A DNA stretch of 59,069 nucleotides from NCBI GenBank assembly GCA_029884335.1, contig JAOUIA010000019.1, positions 1 to 59,069 of the forward strand, written 5' to 3'. Positions 17,977 to 25,776 of this stretch are shown one piece after another. A program made the position numbers and the translations under genes. The number at the start of each line of letters is the position of its first letter. The first letter of the stretch is position 1. The DNA comes from Betaproteobacteria bacterium. Lineage in GTDB: Bacteria; Pseudomonadota; Gammaproteobacteria; Burkholderiales; Casimicrobiaceae. The notes below the pieces were generated by a model, which was given only the letters and a program-made list of their open reading frames with translations, searched no databases and had not been told where the DNA came from.

Positions 17977-19572
17977 TCAGGGCTTGGCAGCGACGGCGTC
18001 GGGTCGCGTGCCGGCCAGCAGCAACTCTACCGCGACGCGCAGGTCGGCCATCTCGTTGCGATGCGAGGCCCGCAGTTCGGCGATCTCGCGCGTCAACGCC
18101 TCGGTGCTCGATCGAAGCGCCGCGATCTCGGCGTCCTTCGCGTTGACTTCCGCTCGCAGCGTCGCCTCGCGCTCCTCCAGCTTCGCGTTCAGCCCCTGGA
18201 TGGCTGCAAGCGCCACGCCGTCGGCGTCCACGGTGCCGATGCCCTTGTCGCCGTCGCCCAGCCCGAACGCAGCCTTGAAGTCCTGCGCCGTCGGACCGAT
18301 GTGCTCCACCCCCGGACCATCCTGGCGGTAGTGCCAGCGCGCGATGGGCAGCGCGACCACGGCGTCGAGCACCGATCGCGCGTCGATCGGCTCGAACCCC
18401 GCCTTCAGCGACCGGTCCGAGGCGTTCGTCCACACGCCTGCGTTGGAGAGAAACGCCCCCGTCCACGTGGCGATCGTCTGGCCGGCGGAGAGATCGCCCA
18501 CGTACACCCAGCGCGTGCCGCCGCCGTCGGCGCGCCGGCTGAAGTAGTCGACGGCAAGGCCGTGGTCCAGGATGAAGCGGGCGATGTGCGGCGTGCCCAG
18601 GCAGGACCCGCTGCCATCGTCGGACCAGTTGACGAACGTGAAGCATCCATCCTGATCGGCTTGGCTTCTCGCTCCTGCCGCGAAGCTGCGGGCCCCCGTG
18701 GCAGTGTTGTGGTTCCCACCGGCGACGGTGCTAAATGTCCCGCTCGCGGCGTTGCTGTCCCCGCCGGCCACGGTGCTCCCACTGCCGCTCGCCACGTTGA
18801 ACGTCCCCCCGGCGACCGTGCTGTCGCCGCCGCTCGCGGTGTTGCTGCCCCCGCCGCCGACGGTCCCGTAGTAACCGCTCGCCGTGTTGGTGTCTCCCCC
18901 GGCAACGGTGCCGAACGTGCCGCTCGCGGTGTTGAACGCGCCGCCGGCGACGGTCGCGAATGCCCTGTCGCCGGCGGATCCGGCGGCATCGCCCGCCTGA
19001 TTGCGATAGCCGCCGCCCACCGTTCCGTAGTGATCGGTCACCAGGTTGGGCCCCTCACCGCCGAAGTCCGGATCGTCCTCGCCGCTGGCCACCCCGCCGC
19101 CGCCGATCGTCGCGCCGCGCACTCCCGTCGCCACGCTGTTCGCGGCACTCCCGCCGATCAAATTGGGGCTGATCGCGTTCGGTTCGTAGCGCATCGCACG
19201 CACCGCGTTGACCCTCACGTCCAGCGCATTGCCGTCGGTGGTGCCGAGCACAGCGGTGTTGTTCTGGAGGGATCCGAACGCGTTGCCGCCCTCGGCAAAC
19301 ACGGTGTCCACACCCAGGCGACTCATGAACGCGGCCATCTGCTTGCGTGTCACCAGGCCATCCGGACAGTAGAGACGGTTGTTCGCGTCGATGATCTGGC
19401 AGCCTGTCGTAACTCCGGTTGCCGCCATCCACGTGATGTAGCCGCAGAAGGAATCGCTGGCGGGAACGTCGGTGAAGACGTAGGGCGCGACACCGGGACA
19501 GAACTGCGCCCGGGCGTGGCCGGACAGCGTAGCGACGACGGCAACTGCGGCAAGCAGCAACGCTCTGCGCAT
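17977..19572 (-). CDS. Secreted SLH-like / YadA-repeat / S74 chaperone fibre protein
   Basis: 531 aa. Signal peptide 1-23 (ends HARAQ). Residues about 24-90 form an SLH-like domain with four Cys (FTDVPASDSFCGYITWMAA, TTGCQ, YCPDG-VTRKQMAAFMSRL). About 140-310 consists of roughly 14-residue repeats of GGxxNTASGxxxTV type, the beta-roll of trimeric adhesin heads. The region starting DRSLKAGFEPIDARSVLDAV (about 395) matches peptidase S74 intramolecular chaperones, with the AFGLGDGDKGIGTVDADG segment; a coiled coil (about 470-520) follows. S74 domains trimerise and then cleave themselves off. No phage genes surround it. A frameshifted paralogue lies at 54611-56973. Confidence 0.82.
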   Translation of the reverse strand: MRRALLLAAVAVVATLSGHARAQFCPGVAPYVFTDVPASDSFCGYITWMAATGVTTGCQIIDANNRLYCPDGLVTRKQMAAFMSRLGVDTVFAEGGNAFGSLQNNTAVLGTTDGNALDVRVNAVRAMRYEPNAISPNLIGGSAANSVATGVRGATIGGGGVASGEDDPDFGGEGPNLVTDHYGTVGGGYRNQAGDAAGSAGDRAFATVAGGAFNTASGTFGTVAGGDTNTASGYYGTVGGGGSNTASGGDSTVAGGTFNVASGSGSTVAGGDSNAASGTFSTVAGGNHNTATGARSFAAGARSQADQDGCFTFVNWSDDGSGSCLGTPHIARFILDHGLAVDYFSRRADGGGTRWVYVGDLSAGQTIATWTGAFLSNAGVWTNASDRSLKAGFEPIDARSVLDAVVALPIARWHYRQDGPGVEHIGPTAQDFKAAFGLGDGDKGIGTVDADGVALAAIQGLNAKLEEREATLRAEVNAKDAEIAALRSSTEALTREIAELRASHRNEMADLRVAVELLLAGTRPDAVAAKP

Positions 19573-19962
19573 GGCGATCTCCCGTGATACGGCGGTCCTG
19601 GCGTGGCCCGATGCCCCTTCCGGCGACAGGCATGGCATCGTTGCCTCGGTGGCGCGGTTTTCCTTGGAGGTCCCGCACACCGGCAGCTCGACCACCGCCC
19701 CCGGCGCCTGCTCGACGCCAGCACGTTGCGAGCGCTTCCCGGGTTCTGCTGCCCGAAGCCCGGAAGCGCCCGCGCGGCGGGCTGCAGCGCAAGCAGGGTT
19801 CCCGTCCGCCCCGTCGGCCCGTCGCGCCGCAGCCGTCGGAGTCCGAGCATTCCAAGCCCTTGCTCCCTGAACCCGATTGATTGCGGTCAAGTTTGCAGCG
19901 CCAACTCCTCCGGCGCAGCCGGCTTCGCAGGCGCGTCCAAGGGAGCGCACGGCAAGTAGAAA
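19573..19962. other. Non-coding leader between the fibre gene and the tRNA terminator
   Basis: About 390 bases without a convincing gene; short frames on both strands have no recognisable motif. The only features seen are a GGGAGA RBS-like run just before the minus-strand ATG at 19572 and the FNR-type palindrome at 19877-19890. Confidence 0.5.
19877..19890. promoter_or_regulatory. FNR/Anr-type palindrome
   Basis: TTGAT-TGCG-GTCAA differs from the FNR/Anr consensus TTGAT-N4-ATCAA by a single base. On the minus strand it reads TTGACCGCAATCAA and lies about 305 bases upstream of the fibre gene start. No clear -10 was found at a fixed distance, so its role in oxygen control of that gene is speculative. 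Confidence 0.35.
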
Positions 19963-19981
19963 GCCCCGCGTCGCGCGGGGC
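19963..19981 (-). terminator. Terminator after tRNA-Ser
   Basis: Eight-base perfect GC stem (19963-19970 with 19974-19981) with a three-base loop; on the minus strand it is followed by TTTCT. It lies about 47 bases past the tRNA 3' end and matches a Rho-independent terminator. Confidence 0.7.
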
Positions 19982-20027
19982 CCTGTGTGCCTTCCTCGCC
20001 TGCGGAACAGGGCGGAAGGGCTCGAAC

Positions 20028-20115
20028 TGGCGGAGAGAGAGGGATTCGAACCCCCGTTACCTTGCGGTAAACCTGATTTCGAGTCAGGCGCCTTCGACCA
20101 CTCGGCCATCTCTCC
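20028..20115 (-). tRNA. tRNA-Ser (anticodon CGA)
   Basis: Class II tRNA on the minus strand starting GGAGAGATGGCCGAGTGG. The anticodon stem-loop CCTGA-CTCGAAA-TCAGG gives anticodon CGA, decoding UCG. A long variable arm (TTACC-GCA-AGGTAA) identifies a serine tRNA. The T-arm contains GTTCGAATC, and the acceptor TCTCTCC pairs with GGAGAGA. The 3' GCCA is encoded (20031-20028). TATAAT lies 11 bases upstream. Confidence 0.96.
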
Positions 20116-20125
20116 GGAGCGGCGG

Positions 20126-20131
20126 ATTATA
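20126..20131 (-). promoter_or_regulatory. -10 box of tRNA-Ser
   Basis: Perfect TATAAT on the minus strand, ending 11 bases before the mature tRNA 5' end. No good -35 is visible at 16-18 bases upstream. Confidence 0.5.
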
Positions 20132-20180
20132 GCGCCCCGGAGCCGTTCCCCGCCGCTGCGCGTGCGCGGACCGGAAACGA

Positions 20181-20206
20181 CGAAGGGCGGGTTGCCCCGC
20201 CCTTCG
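20181..20206 (-). terminator. Terminator of the formate dehydrogenase cluster
   Basis: Eleven-base perfect stem (20181-20191 with 20196-20206), four-base loop, about 25 bases after the last gene of the cluster; on the minus strand it is followed by TCGTTTCC. The weak T-run makes it a moderate intrinsic terminator. Confidence 0.65.
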
Positions 20207-20230
20207 ATCCAACTGCTTCGTGCCGACCGG

Positions 20231-20575
20231 CTACTTCTTCGCGGGCGCCGCAGGCGCAGCCTTCGCCGGTGCGGCAGCGGCGGTCTTCGCCGCCGCGGCT
20301 GCCTGCGCCGCGGGCGTGGCGGGCCCCATCTGCGGCGTGGGCACCGGCTTGCCGGCGGCCTTCAGCTCCGCCTGGTAGCGAGCGACGGCGCGATCCTCCG
20401 CGCGCGCCTGCGCGGCCTTCGCGGCCTCGGCGGCGACGGCGTCCTTGGCCTTCTTCTCCTCGGCGGCCTGCTTCTGGGCTTCGGTCAACGGCGGCGGCGG
20501 CGGCAGCTTCGCCACCGCGACGCCGAATGTCGCGACGACGAGCCCGGCGGCGACGAGTGCGCGGACGTTCTTCAT
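20231..20575 (-). CDS. Small exported Ala/Pro/Lys-rich protein of the fdh cluster
   Basis: 114 aa, no recognised family. A signal peptide (MKNVRALVAAGLVVATFGVAVA, about 1-22) is followed by a PPPPP run, a charged helix (about 31-73, LTEAQKQAAEEKKAKDAVAA) and an Ala/Pro/Lys tail. It lies 41 bases after fdhC and just before the terminator, so it belongs to the same transcript. A periplasmic spacer or assembly helper is possible but not shown. Confidence 0.7.
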   Translation of the reverse strand: MKNVRALVAAGLVVATFGVAVAKLPPPPPLTEAQKQAAEEKKAKDAVAAEAAKAAQARAEDRAVARYQAELKAAGKPVPTPQMGPATPAAQAAAAAKTAAAAPAKAAPAAPAKK

Positions 20576-20616
20576 GGTGCCCTTCCTCTCCTCCCGATGT
20601 CTCTGCGTGCCGCCCT

Positions 20617-21669
20617 TCAGGCGGGGCGGTGCTGGACGCCCGCCGGCGCCGGCGGCTCGCTGCCGCGCGGCACCTTGCCGGCCATCACGTCGTTGTACCA
20701 GTACTCGTGGTGCTCCTTCGCCCACTGCTCGTCGACGTAGCCGTAGCGCATGGCCTCGAGGGCGCCCTGCATGCCGACCGTGCCGAGATAGATGTGGAAG
20801 CACGCCATCGCGGTCGCGATGAGCCCCACGATCATGTGGATCAGGTTCATCGTCTGCATCGTGGCGCGCGTCTGGTCGAAGTTCGGGAAGTTGAGGACCA
20901 GCCCCGTGACGACCAGCACGATCGACAGCACGACCACCAGGATCCAGAACAGCGCCTTTTCGCCGGCGTTGAACTTGCCCGACGCCACGTGCGTCTTGCC
21001 CGAGCGATCGAGCATGCCGCCGAACTTGGCGAGCCACTGCGCGTCGTGGCCGCGCGGGATGTTGTCCTTGATGAAGAGGACGATGAACACCAGCAGCGCG
21101 ACCGCGAACACGGGGCCGAGGAAGTTGTGCAGGCTCTTGCTCAGCGTGGCGAGCCACGAGAAGAGCGTGTAGCCGATGAGCGGCAGCAGAATCGACTTGC
21201 CGAACGTGACGACGAGCCCGGTGACGCCCAGCACCGCGAACGAGATGCCCATCGCCCAGTGCGCCATCCGCTTGGCAGGCGTGAAGCGCTCGATCTGCCG
21301 TCCGGTCGGCGTGCCGTGCAGCCCGATCGGCCCGCGCCAGGCGTAGTAGCCCATCAGCGCCAGCAGGACGAGCGCGAGCAGCGCGCCGCCCGCCGTGGCG
21401 ATCGGCACGCGCAGCGCGCGCCAGGTCTGCCCCTCGGGCTGGATCAGGACGTTCGTCTCGCGCCCGGGCAGGCTGGTCGTCTGCGGGACGCCGGAGCGCA
21501 CCTCCTTCCAGACAGGCGAGTTGTTGCCCGGTTGCGCCAGCTGGCGCTGCTGCTGCTCCTTCGCGAGGTCGGCCGGGGCGGGCGCCGTGGAGGGCTGCGC
21601 GAGGGCCGGCAGGGCCACGCAGGCCGCGAGCGCGATGGCGCCGGCGGCCCGGAGGATGGTGCTGCGCAT
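20617..21669 (-). CDS. fdhC: Formate dehydrogenase gamma subunit (cytochrome b)
   Basis: Membrane di-heme cytochrome b that passes electrons from the Fe-S subunit to quinone. 350 aa with a signal peptide (ends ALPALAQ, about 25), a periplasmic stretch of about 80 residues, then membrane helices. Likely heme ligands: MAHWAMGISF, KSLHNFLG and HMIVGLIATAMACFHIYLG. The conserved RFTPAKRMAHW opening of the FdhC family is present. It follows the small lipoprotein gene by 17 bases. Confidence 0.9.
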   Translation of the reverse strand: MRSTILRAAGAIALAACVALPALAQPSTAPAPADLAKEQQQRQLAQPGNNSPVWKEVRSGVPQTTSLPGRETNVLIQPEGQTWRALRVPIATAGGALLALVLLALMGYYAWRGPIGLHGTPTGRQIERFTPAKRMAHWAMGISFAVLGVTGLVVTFGKSILLPLIGYTLFSWLATLSKSLHNFLGPVFAVALLVFIVLFIKDNIPRGHDAQWLAKFGGMLDRSGKTHVASGKFNAGEKALFWILVVVLSIVLVVTGLVLNFPNFDQTRATMQTMNLIHMIVGLIATAMACFHIYLGTVGMQGALEAMRYGYVDEQWAKEHHEYWYNDVMAGKVPRGSEPPAPAGVQHRPA

Positions 21670-21686
21670 GGAGGTTCCTTCGCGGG

Positions 21687-21908
21687 TCAGGAGGCGCGCT
21701 TGTACTCGTTCTGCGACTGCATGCGCGTGCGGATCGCCTGCTCCCACTGCTCCTTGTTGCCGTTGTACGGCGGGTTCGACCAGGGCTGCGTGTCGGGCTT
21801 GCCCTGATACGTCCCCTGCTTGTAGGTAACGACCTGCGGGCGCTCGCCGCAGGCCGCAAGGCCGGCGACGAAGGCGACCGCGAGGGATGCCGCGAGGAGC
21901 TTCCTCAT
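21687..21908 (-). CDS. Small lipoprotein between fdh beta and gamma genes
   Basis: 73 aa. The signal sequence ends in a lipobox-like AGLAAC-G (Cys about residue 20). The mature part is short and polar (VVTYKQGTYQGKPDTQPW, then NPPYNGNKEQWEQAI). The ATG overlaps the beta-subunit stop by four bases (21905-21908), so it is translated with it. A membrane-anchored accessory of the dehydrogenase complex is a reasonable guess. Confidence 0.75.
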   Translation of the reverse strand: MRKLLAASLAVAFVAGLAACGERPQVVTYKQGTYQGKPDTQPWSNPPYNGNKEQWEQAIRTRMQSQNEYKRAS

Positions 21909-22549
21909 GACTTCTGGCCTCCCGGTTGCTGCGCCGGAGCGGCCGGCGCCTGGCCCTTGCCGGGCGCGGGCCCGTAGGCCGTCGCCCAGCCCCACACTTC
22001 GCCGCCGCGGCCGCGGACGGTGACGCGCTCGCGATAGATGTCGGCGAGGACGTCGCCGTCGCCGCCGAGCAGCGCCTTCGTCGCGCACATCTCCGCGCAG
22101 GCCGGCAGCTTGCCCTCCGCAAGGCGGTTGCGTCCGTACTTCTTGAACTCGGCCTCCGAGCGGTCGGCTTCCGGCCCGCCGGCGCAGAACGTGCACTTGT
22201 CCATCTTGCCGCGCTGGCCGAACGCGCCGGCCTGCGGGAACTGCGGCGCGCCGAACGGGCACGCGTAGAAGCAGTAGCCGCAGCCGATGCACAGGTCCTT
22301 GTCGTGCAGGACCACGCCGTCCTCGGTCTTGTAGAAGCAGTCGACCGGGCAGACCGCCGCGCAAGGCGCGTCGGAGCAGTGCATGCACGCGACCGAGATC
22401 GAGCGCTCGCCGGGCACGCCGTCGTTGATGGTGACCACCCGGCGGCGGTTCACGCCCCACGGGATCTCGTGCTCCTGCTTGCACGCGGTGACGCAGCCGT
22501 TGCACTCGATGCAACGTTCGGCGTCGCACAGGAACTTCATTCGTGCCAT
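21905..22549 (-). CDS. fdhB: Formate dehydrogenase beta subunit (four-cluster ferredoxin)
   Basis: 214 aa Fe-S subunit that carries electrons from the molybdopterin subunit to the cytochrome. Cys motifs: CIECNGCVTACK, CMHCSDAPCAAVCP, CIGCGYCFYACP and a split fourth set CTFC / CAEMC, giving four [4Fe-4S] sites. No signal peptide of its own, consistent with Tat hitch-hiking on the alpha subunit. It follows fdhA by 19 bases. Confidence 0.92.
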   Translation of the reverse strand: MARMKFLCDAERCIECNGCVTACKQEHEIPWGVNRRRVVTINDGVPGERSISVACMHCSDAPCAAVCPVDCFYKTEDGVVLHDKDLCIGCGYCFYACPFGAPQFPQAGAFGQRGKMDKCTFCAGGPEADRSEAEFKKYGRNRLAEGKLPACAEMCATKALLGGDGDVLADIYRERVTVRGRGGEVWGWATAYGPAPGKGQAPAAPAQQPGGQKS

Positions 22550-22568
22550 GGTCTTCTCCTCCCTGTGC

Positions 22569-25469
22569 CTACGCCGTGACCCTGGCGACCTGGCAGACGG
22601 TCGTCTTGGTCTCCTGCATCATCGTGACCGAGTCGTACCCGTACGTCGTGGCCGTGTTGGCCGCCTCGCCGCGCACGATCGGCGCCGAGCCCTGCGGGTA
22701 GAACTCGAGCATGTCCTTGCCCTGCCACCAGCCGGAGAAGTGGTAGGGCATGAACGTCGTGCCCGAACCGACGCGCTCCGTGACCATCGCCTTGACCTTG
22801 AGCTGCGCGCCCGTCGGCGTCTTCACCCACACCATCTCGCCGTCGCGGATGCCGCGGTCGTTGGCGTCGCGCGGGTTGATCTCGACGAACATGTTCTGCT
22901 GCAGCTCGGCGAGCCACGGGTTGCTGCGCGTCTCCTCGCCGCCGCCCTCGTACTCGACCAGCCGGCCGGAGGTCAGGATCAGGGGGAACTCCTTGACCAC
23001 GTCCTTGTTCTTGTCCTGCACCGTCTTGTAGAGCGTGGGCAGGCGCCAGAACGCCATCTTGTCCGCGTGCGTCGGGTACTTCGCGACCATGTCCGGCCGC
23101 GTCGAATACAGCGGCTCGCGGTGCTGCGGGATCGGGTCGGGGAAGTTCCACACGACCGCGCGCGCCTTGGCGTTGCCGAACGGGTGGTTGCCGTGGTTCT
23201 TCATGAACACCCGCATCATCCCGCCGGAGAGGTCGGTCTTCCAGTTCTTGCCCTCGGCGGCCTTCTTCTCGGCTTCGGTCAGCTCGTCCCACCAGCCCAG
23301 CTTCTTGAGCAGCACGTGGTCGAGCTCGGGGTAGCCGCCGGTGAGATCGCCGCCCTTCGGGAAGCTGCCGTCTCCGGCCAGCAGGCTGGCGCCGTCGCGC
23401 TCGACGCCGAAGTTGGCGCGGAAGCAGCCGCCGCCCTGCATCACCGGCACCGACGGGTCGTAGAGGTTCGGCGAGCCCGGGTGCTTGAGCTCGGCGGTGC
23501 CGTAGCACGGCCACGGCAGGCCGAAGTAGTCGCCGTCGGCCGGTCCGCCCTTCGCGCGCAGCGTCTTCACGTCGAAGGTGTTCATGTGCTTCATGTGCAG
23601 CTTGAGCCGCTCGGGCGACTGGCCGGTGTAGCCGATCGTCCACACGCCGCGGTTGATCTCGCGCAGCACGTCCTCGGGCACCGGCTCGTCGAACTTGTTC
23701 GCGTCGGGCTTCTGCGTCTTGACGCTGCCGAGGAACTCCTTCTCGAAGCCGAGCTTGCGGGCGAAGGCGAGCATGATCGCGTGGTCGGTCTGCGACTCGA
23801 ACAGCGGGCTGATCACGCGCTCGCGCCACTGGATCGAGCGGTTCGACGCCGTGGCCGATCCGGAGGTCTCGAACTGCGTGGCCGCGGGCAGCAGGTACAT
23901 GCCGTCCTTGCGGACCATCGCGCCCATCGCCGCCGTCGCCGACGGGTACGGGTCGATGACCACGAGCAGGTCGAGCTTCTTCATCGCCTCGACCATCTCC
24001 TTGCCGCGCGTCTGGCTGTTCGGCGCGTGGCCCCAGTACACGACCGCCCGCAGGTTGCTGTCCTGGTCGATCAGCTCGTTCTTCTCGAGCACGCCGTCGA
24101 TCCAGCGCGACAGCGTCATGCCGGGCTTCTCCATCATCGCCTGGGACGCGAACTGCTTCTTCAGCCACTCGTAGTCGACGCCCCAGACCGTGGCGAAGTG
24201 GCGCCACGAGCCGGCCGCGATGCCGTAGTAGCCGGGCAGCGAGTCGGGGTTCGGGCCGACGTCGGTGGCGCCCTGCACGTTGTCGTGGCCGCGGAAGATG
24301 TTCGCGCCGCCGCCCGAGCGGCCGATGTTGCCCAGCGCCAGCTGCAGGATGCAGGAGGCGCGCACCATCGCGTTGCCGATCGTGTGCTGCGTCTGGCCCA
24401 TGCACCAGACGATCGTCGACGGCTTGTTCTTCGCCATCATCTCGGCGACCTTGGCCATCTGCGCCTCGGGCACGCCGCAGGCTTCCTCCACCGCCGCCGG
24501 CGTCCACTTCGCGAGGACCTCCTCGCGCACCTTCTCCATGCCGTAGACGCGGTCGTTGATGTACTGCTTGTCTTCCCAACCGTTCTTGAAGATGTGGTGC
24601 AGGACGCCGAACAGGAACGGGATGTCGGACCCGGAGCGGATGCGCACGTACTCGTCGGCCTTCGCCGCGGTGCGCGTGAACCGCGGGTCGACGACGATCA
24701 TCTTCGCGCCGGTCTCCTTGGCATGCAGCATGTGCAGCATCGACACCGGGTGCGCCTCGGCGGCGTTCGACCCGATGTAGAGCGCGCACTTCGCGTTCTG
24801 CATGTCGTTGTAGGAGTTCGTCATCGCGCCGTAGCCCCAGGTGTTGGCTACGCCGGCGACGGTCGTCGAGTGGCAGATGCGCGCCTGGTGGTCCATGTTG
24901 TTCGTGCCGAACATCGACACGAACTTGCGCAGCAGGTACGCCTGCTCGTTGTTGTGCTTGGAGCTGCCGAGCCAGAACGTCGCGTCGGGCCCCGACTCCT
25001 TGCGGATCGCGGCGAGCTTGTCGCCGACCTCGCCGATCGCCTGCTCCCACGAGATCTTCGTCCACTTGCCGCCGACCAGCTTCATCGGCGACTTCAGGCG
25101 GTGCTCGCCGTGGCCGTGCTCGCGGACCGACGCGCCCTTGGCGCAGTGCGCGCCGAGGTTGAGCGGCGAGTCGAACACCGGCTCCTGGCGCACCCACACG
25201 CCGTTCTGCACGACCGCGTCGATCGCGCAGCCTACCGAGCAGTGCGTGCACACGGTGCGCGCGACCGTCTGCGGGCCGTCGGCCGCGCCTTCCTTGGCCG
25301 CCTCGGCCTTGCCGATCGTGCCGTAGGGCAGCTGCGTGGCGATGGCGCCCGCGCCGGCGACGAGTCCCGAGCGCTTGAGGAACGTGCGACGGTCGATCGC
25401 GGAGGGCGTGCCCGCGCGGCGCGCGAGGCGCGCACGGGAGGGAGTGACTTCGGCTTTGCGCGTCAGCAT
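22569..25469 (-). CDS. fdhA: Formate dehydrogenase alpha subunit, molybdopterin, Tat-exported
   Basis: 966-aa catalytic subunit oxidising formate to CO2 in the periplasm. Twin-arginine signal (DRRTFLKRSGLVAG, about 26-39). [4Fe-4S] ligands CTHCSVGC and the distal Cys of GAHCAKG (about 74-112). The Mo ligand is Cys199 in RICHSTTVAG, not selenocysteine, followed by the catalytic His200. Further bis-MGD contacts are spread through the protein, with a C-terminal MopB domain (GEMVWVKTPTGAQLKVKA). It follows the Tat-target peptide by 11 bases. Confidence 0.95.
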   Translation of the reverse strand: MLTRKAEVTPSRARLARRAGTPSAIDRRTFLKRSGLVAGAGAIATQLPYGTIGKAEAAKEGAADGPQTVARTVCTHCSVGCAIDAVVQNGVWVRQEPVFDSPLNLGAHCAKGASVREHGHGEHRLKSPMKLVGGKWTKISWEQAIGEVGDKLAAIRKESGPDATFWLGSSKHNNEQAYLLRKFVSMFGTNNMDHQARICHSTTVAGVANTWGYGAMTNSYNDMQNAKCALYIGSNAAEAHPVSMLHMLHAKETGAKMIVVDPRFTRTAAKADEYVRIRSGSDIPFLFGVLHHIFKNGWEDKQYINDRVYGMEKVREEVLAKWTPAAVEEACGVPEAQMAKVAEMMAKNKPSTIVWCMGQTQHTIGNAMVRASCILQLALGNIGRSGGGANIFRGHDNVQGATDVGPNPDSLPGYYGIAAGSWRHFATVWGVDYEWLKKQFASQAMMEKPGMTLSRWIDGVLEKNELIDQDSNLRAVVYWGHAPNSQTRGKEMVEAMKKLDLLVVIDPYPSATAAMGAMVRKDGMYLLPAATQFETSGSATASNRSIQWRERVISPLFESQTDHAIMLAFARKLGFEKEFLGSVKTQKPDANKFDEPVPEDVLREINRGVWTIGYTGQSPERLKLHMKHMNTFDVKTLRAKGGPADGDYFGLPWPCYGTAELKHPGSPNLYDPSVPVMQGGGCFRANFGVERDGASLLAGDGSFPKGGDLTGGYPELDHVLLKKLGWWDELTEAEKKAAEGKNWKTDLSGGMMRVFMKNHGNHPFGNAKARAVVWNFPDPIPQHREPLYSTRPDMVAKYPTHADKMAFWRLPTLYKTVQDKNKDVVKEFPLILTSGRLVEYEGGGEETRSNPWLAELQQNMFVEINPRDANDRGIRDGEMVWVKTPTGAQLKVKAMVTERVGSGTTFMPYHFSGWWQGKDMLEFYPQGSAPIVRGEAANTATTYGYDSVTMMQETKTTVCQVARVTA

Positions 25470-25480
25470 GGTGCCTCCGG

Positions 25481-25732
25481 TCAGATGCGCGTCGACGCGT
25501 AGTAGGTGCGGACGTGGTCCGTCGCGTGGTAGCCACGCTTCGCGTCGTCCGCCTGCGGTGCGGCGGCCTGGGCGAGCGGCGCGGCGACGGCCTGCGTTGC
25601 AGCGGCGGCGCCCGCGGCGGAACCCGCGCCGAGCGCCAGCAGGAAGCGGCGTCGCTTCGGGTCCGCATGCTGGGAAGGGCTGGCCGACGGCGCTGTCGGC
25701 AGGTGAGCGTCACGCTGCGACGTTGGGCGCAT
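25481..25732 (-). CDS. Formate dehydrogenase region Tat-target protein
   Basis: 83 aa. It matches the small family found next to FdhA genes: a twin-arginine motif (PKRRRFLLALGAGSAAG, about 25-41) and the conserved C-terminus YHATDHVRTYYAST. Its exact role is unknown; it is thought to accompany export or assembly. RBS-like GGAGG lies just before the ATG. It precedes fdhA by 11 bases. Confidence 0.87.
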   Translation of the reverse strand: MRPTSQRDAHLPTAPSASPSQHADPKRRRFLLALGAGSAAGAAAATQAVAAPLAQAAAPQADDAKRGYHATDHVRTYYASTRI

Positions 25733-25746
25733 GCGATCCTCCGAAA

Positions 25747-25776
25747 ATGTAGCAGTTCGTGACGTTTCGGCTACAT
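25747..25776. promoter_or_regulatory. Inverted repeat before the fdh Tat-target gene
   Basis: Seven-base arms ATGTAGC (25747-25753) and GCTACAT (25770-25776) separated by 16 bases. It lies between the TorD-like stop, which it overlaps, and the next start. It could be an operator for internal transcription of fdhXABC or a weak RNA hairpin. Confidence 0.35.

Noticed and set aside
18690-19000. Regularly spaced repeats in the fibre gene resembling a CRISPR array
   Set aside because: They are in-frame 14-codon protein repeats (GGG-N-TASG) without identical DNA repeats and unique spacers.
17977-19572. Prophage origin of the S74 fibre gene
   Set aside because: No capsid, terminase, integrase, lysis or tail genes within reach; the protein has its own signal peptide, so a chromosomal secreted protein is more likely.
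20028-20115. tRNA-Ser as an attachment site of an integrated island
   Set aside because: No integrase gene and no direct repeat of the tRNA 3' end was found in the flanking sequence.
24873-24875. Possible selenocysteine at the FdhA active site
   Set aside because: The codon is TGC (Cys199), there is no in-frame TGA, and no SECIS-like need arises.
22383-25502. 1039-codon plus-strand open frame opposite fdhA
   Set aside because: Mirror frame of fdhA, which has every catalytic motif; the antisense product is repetitive His/Arg/Val sequence.
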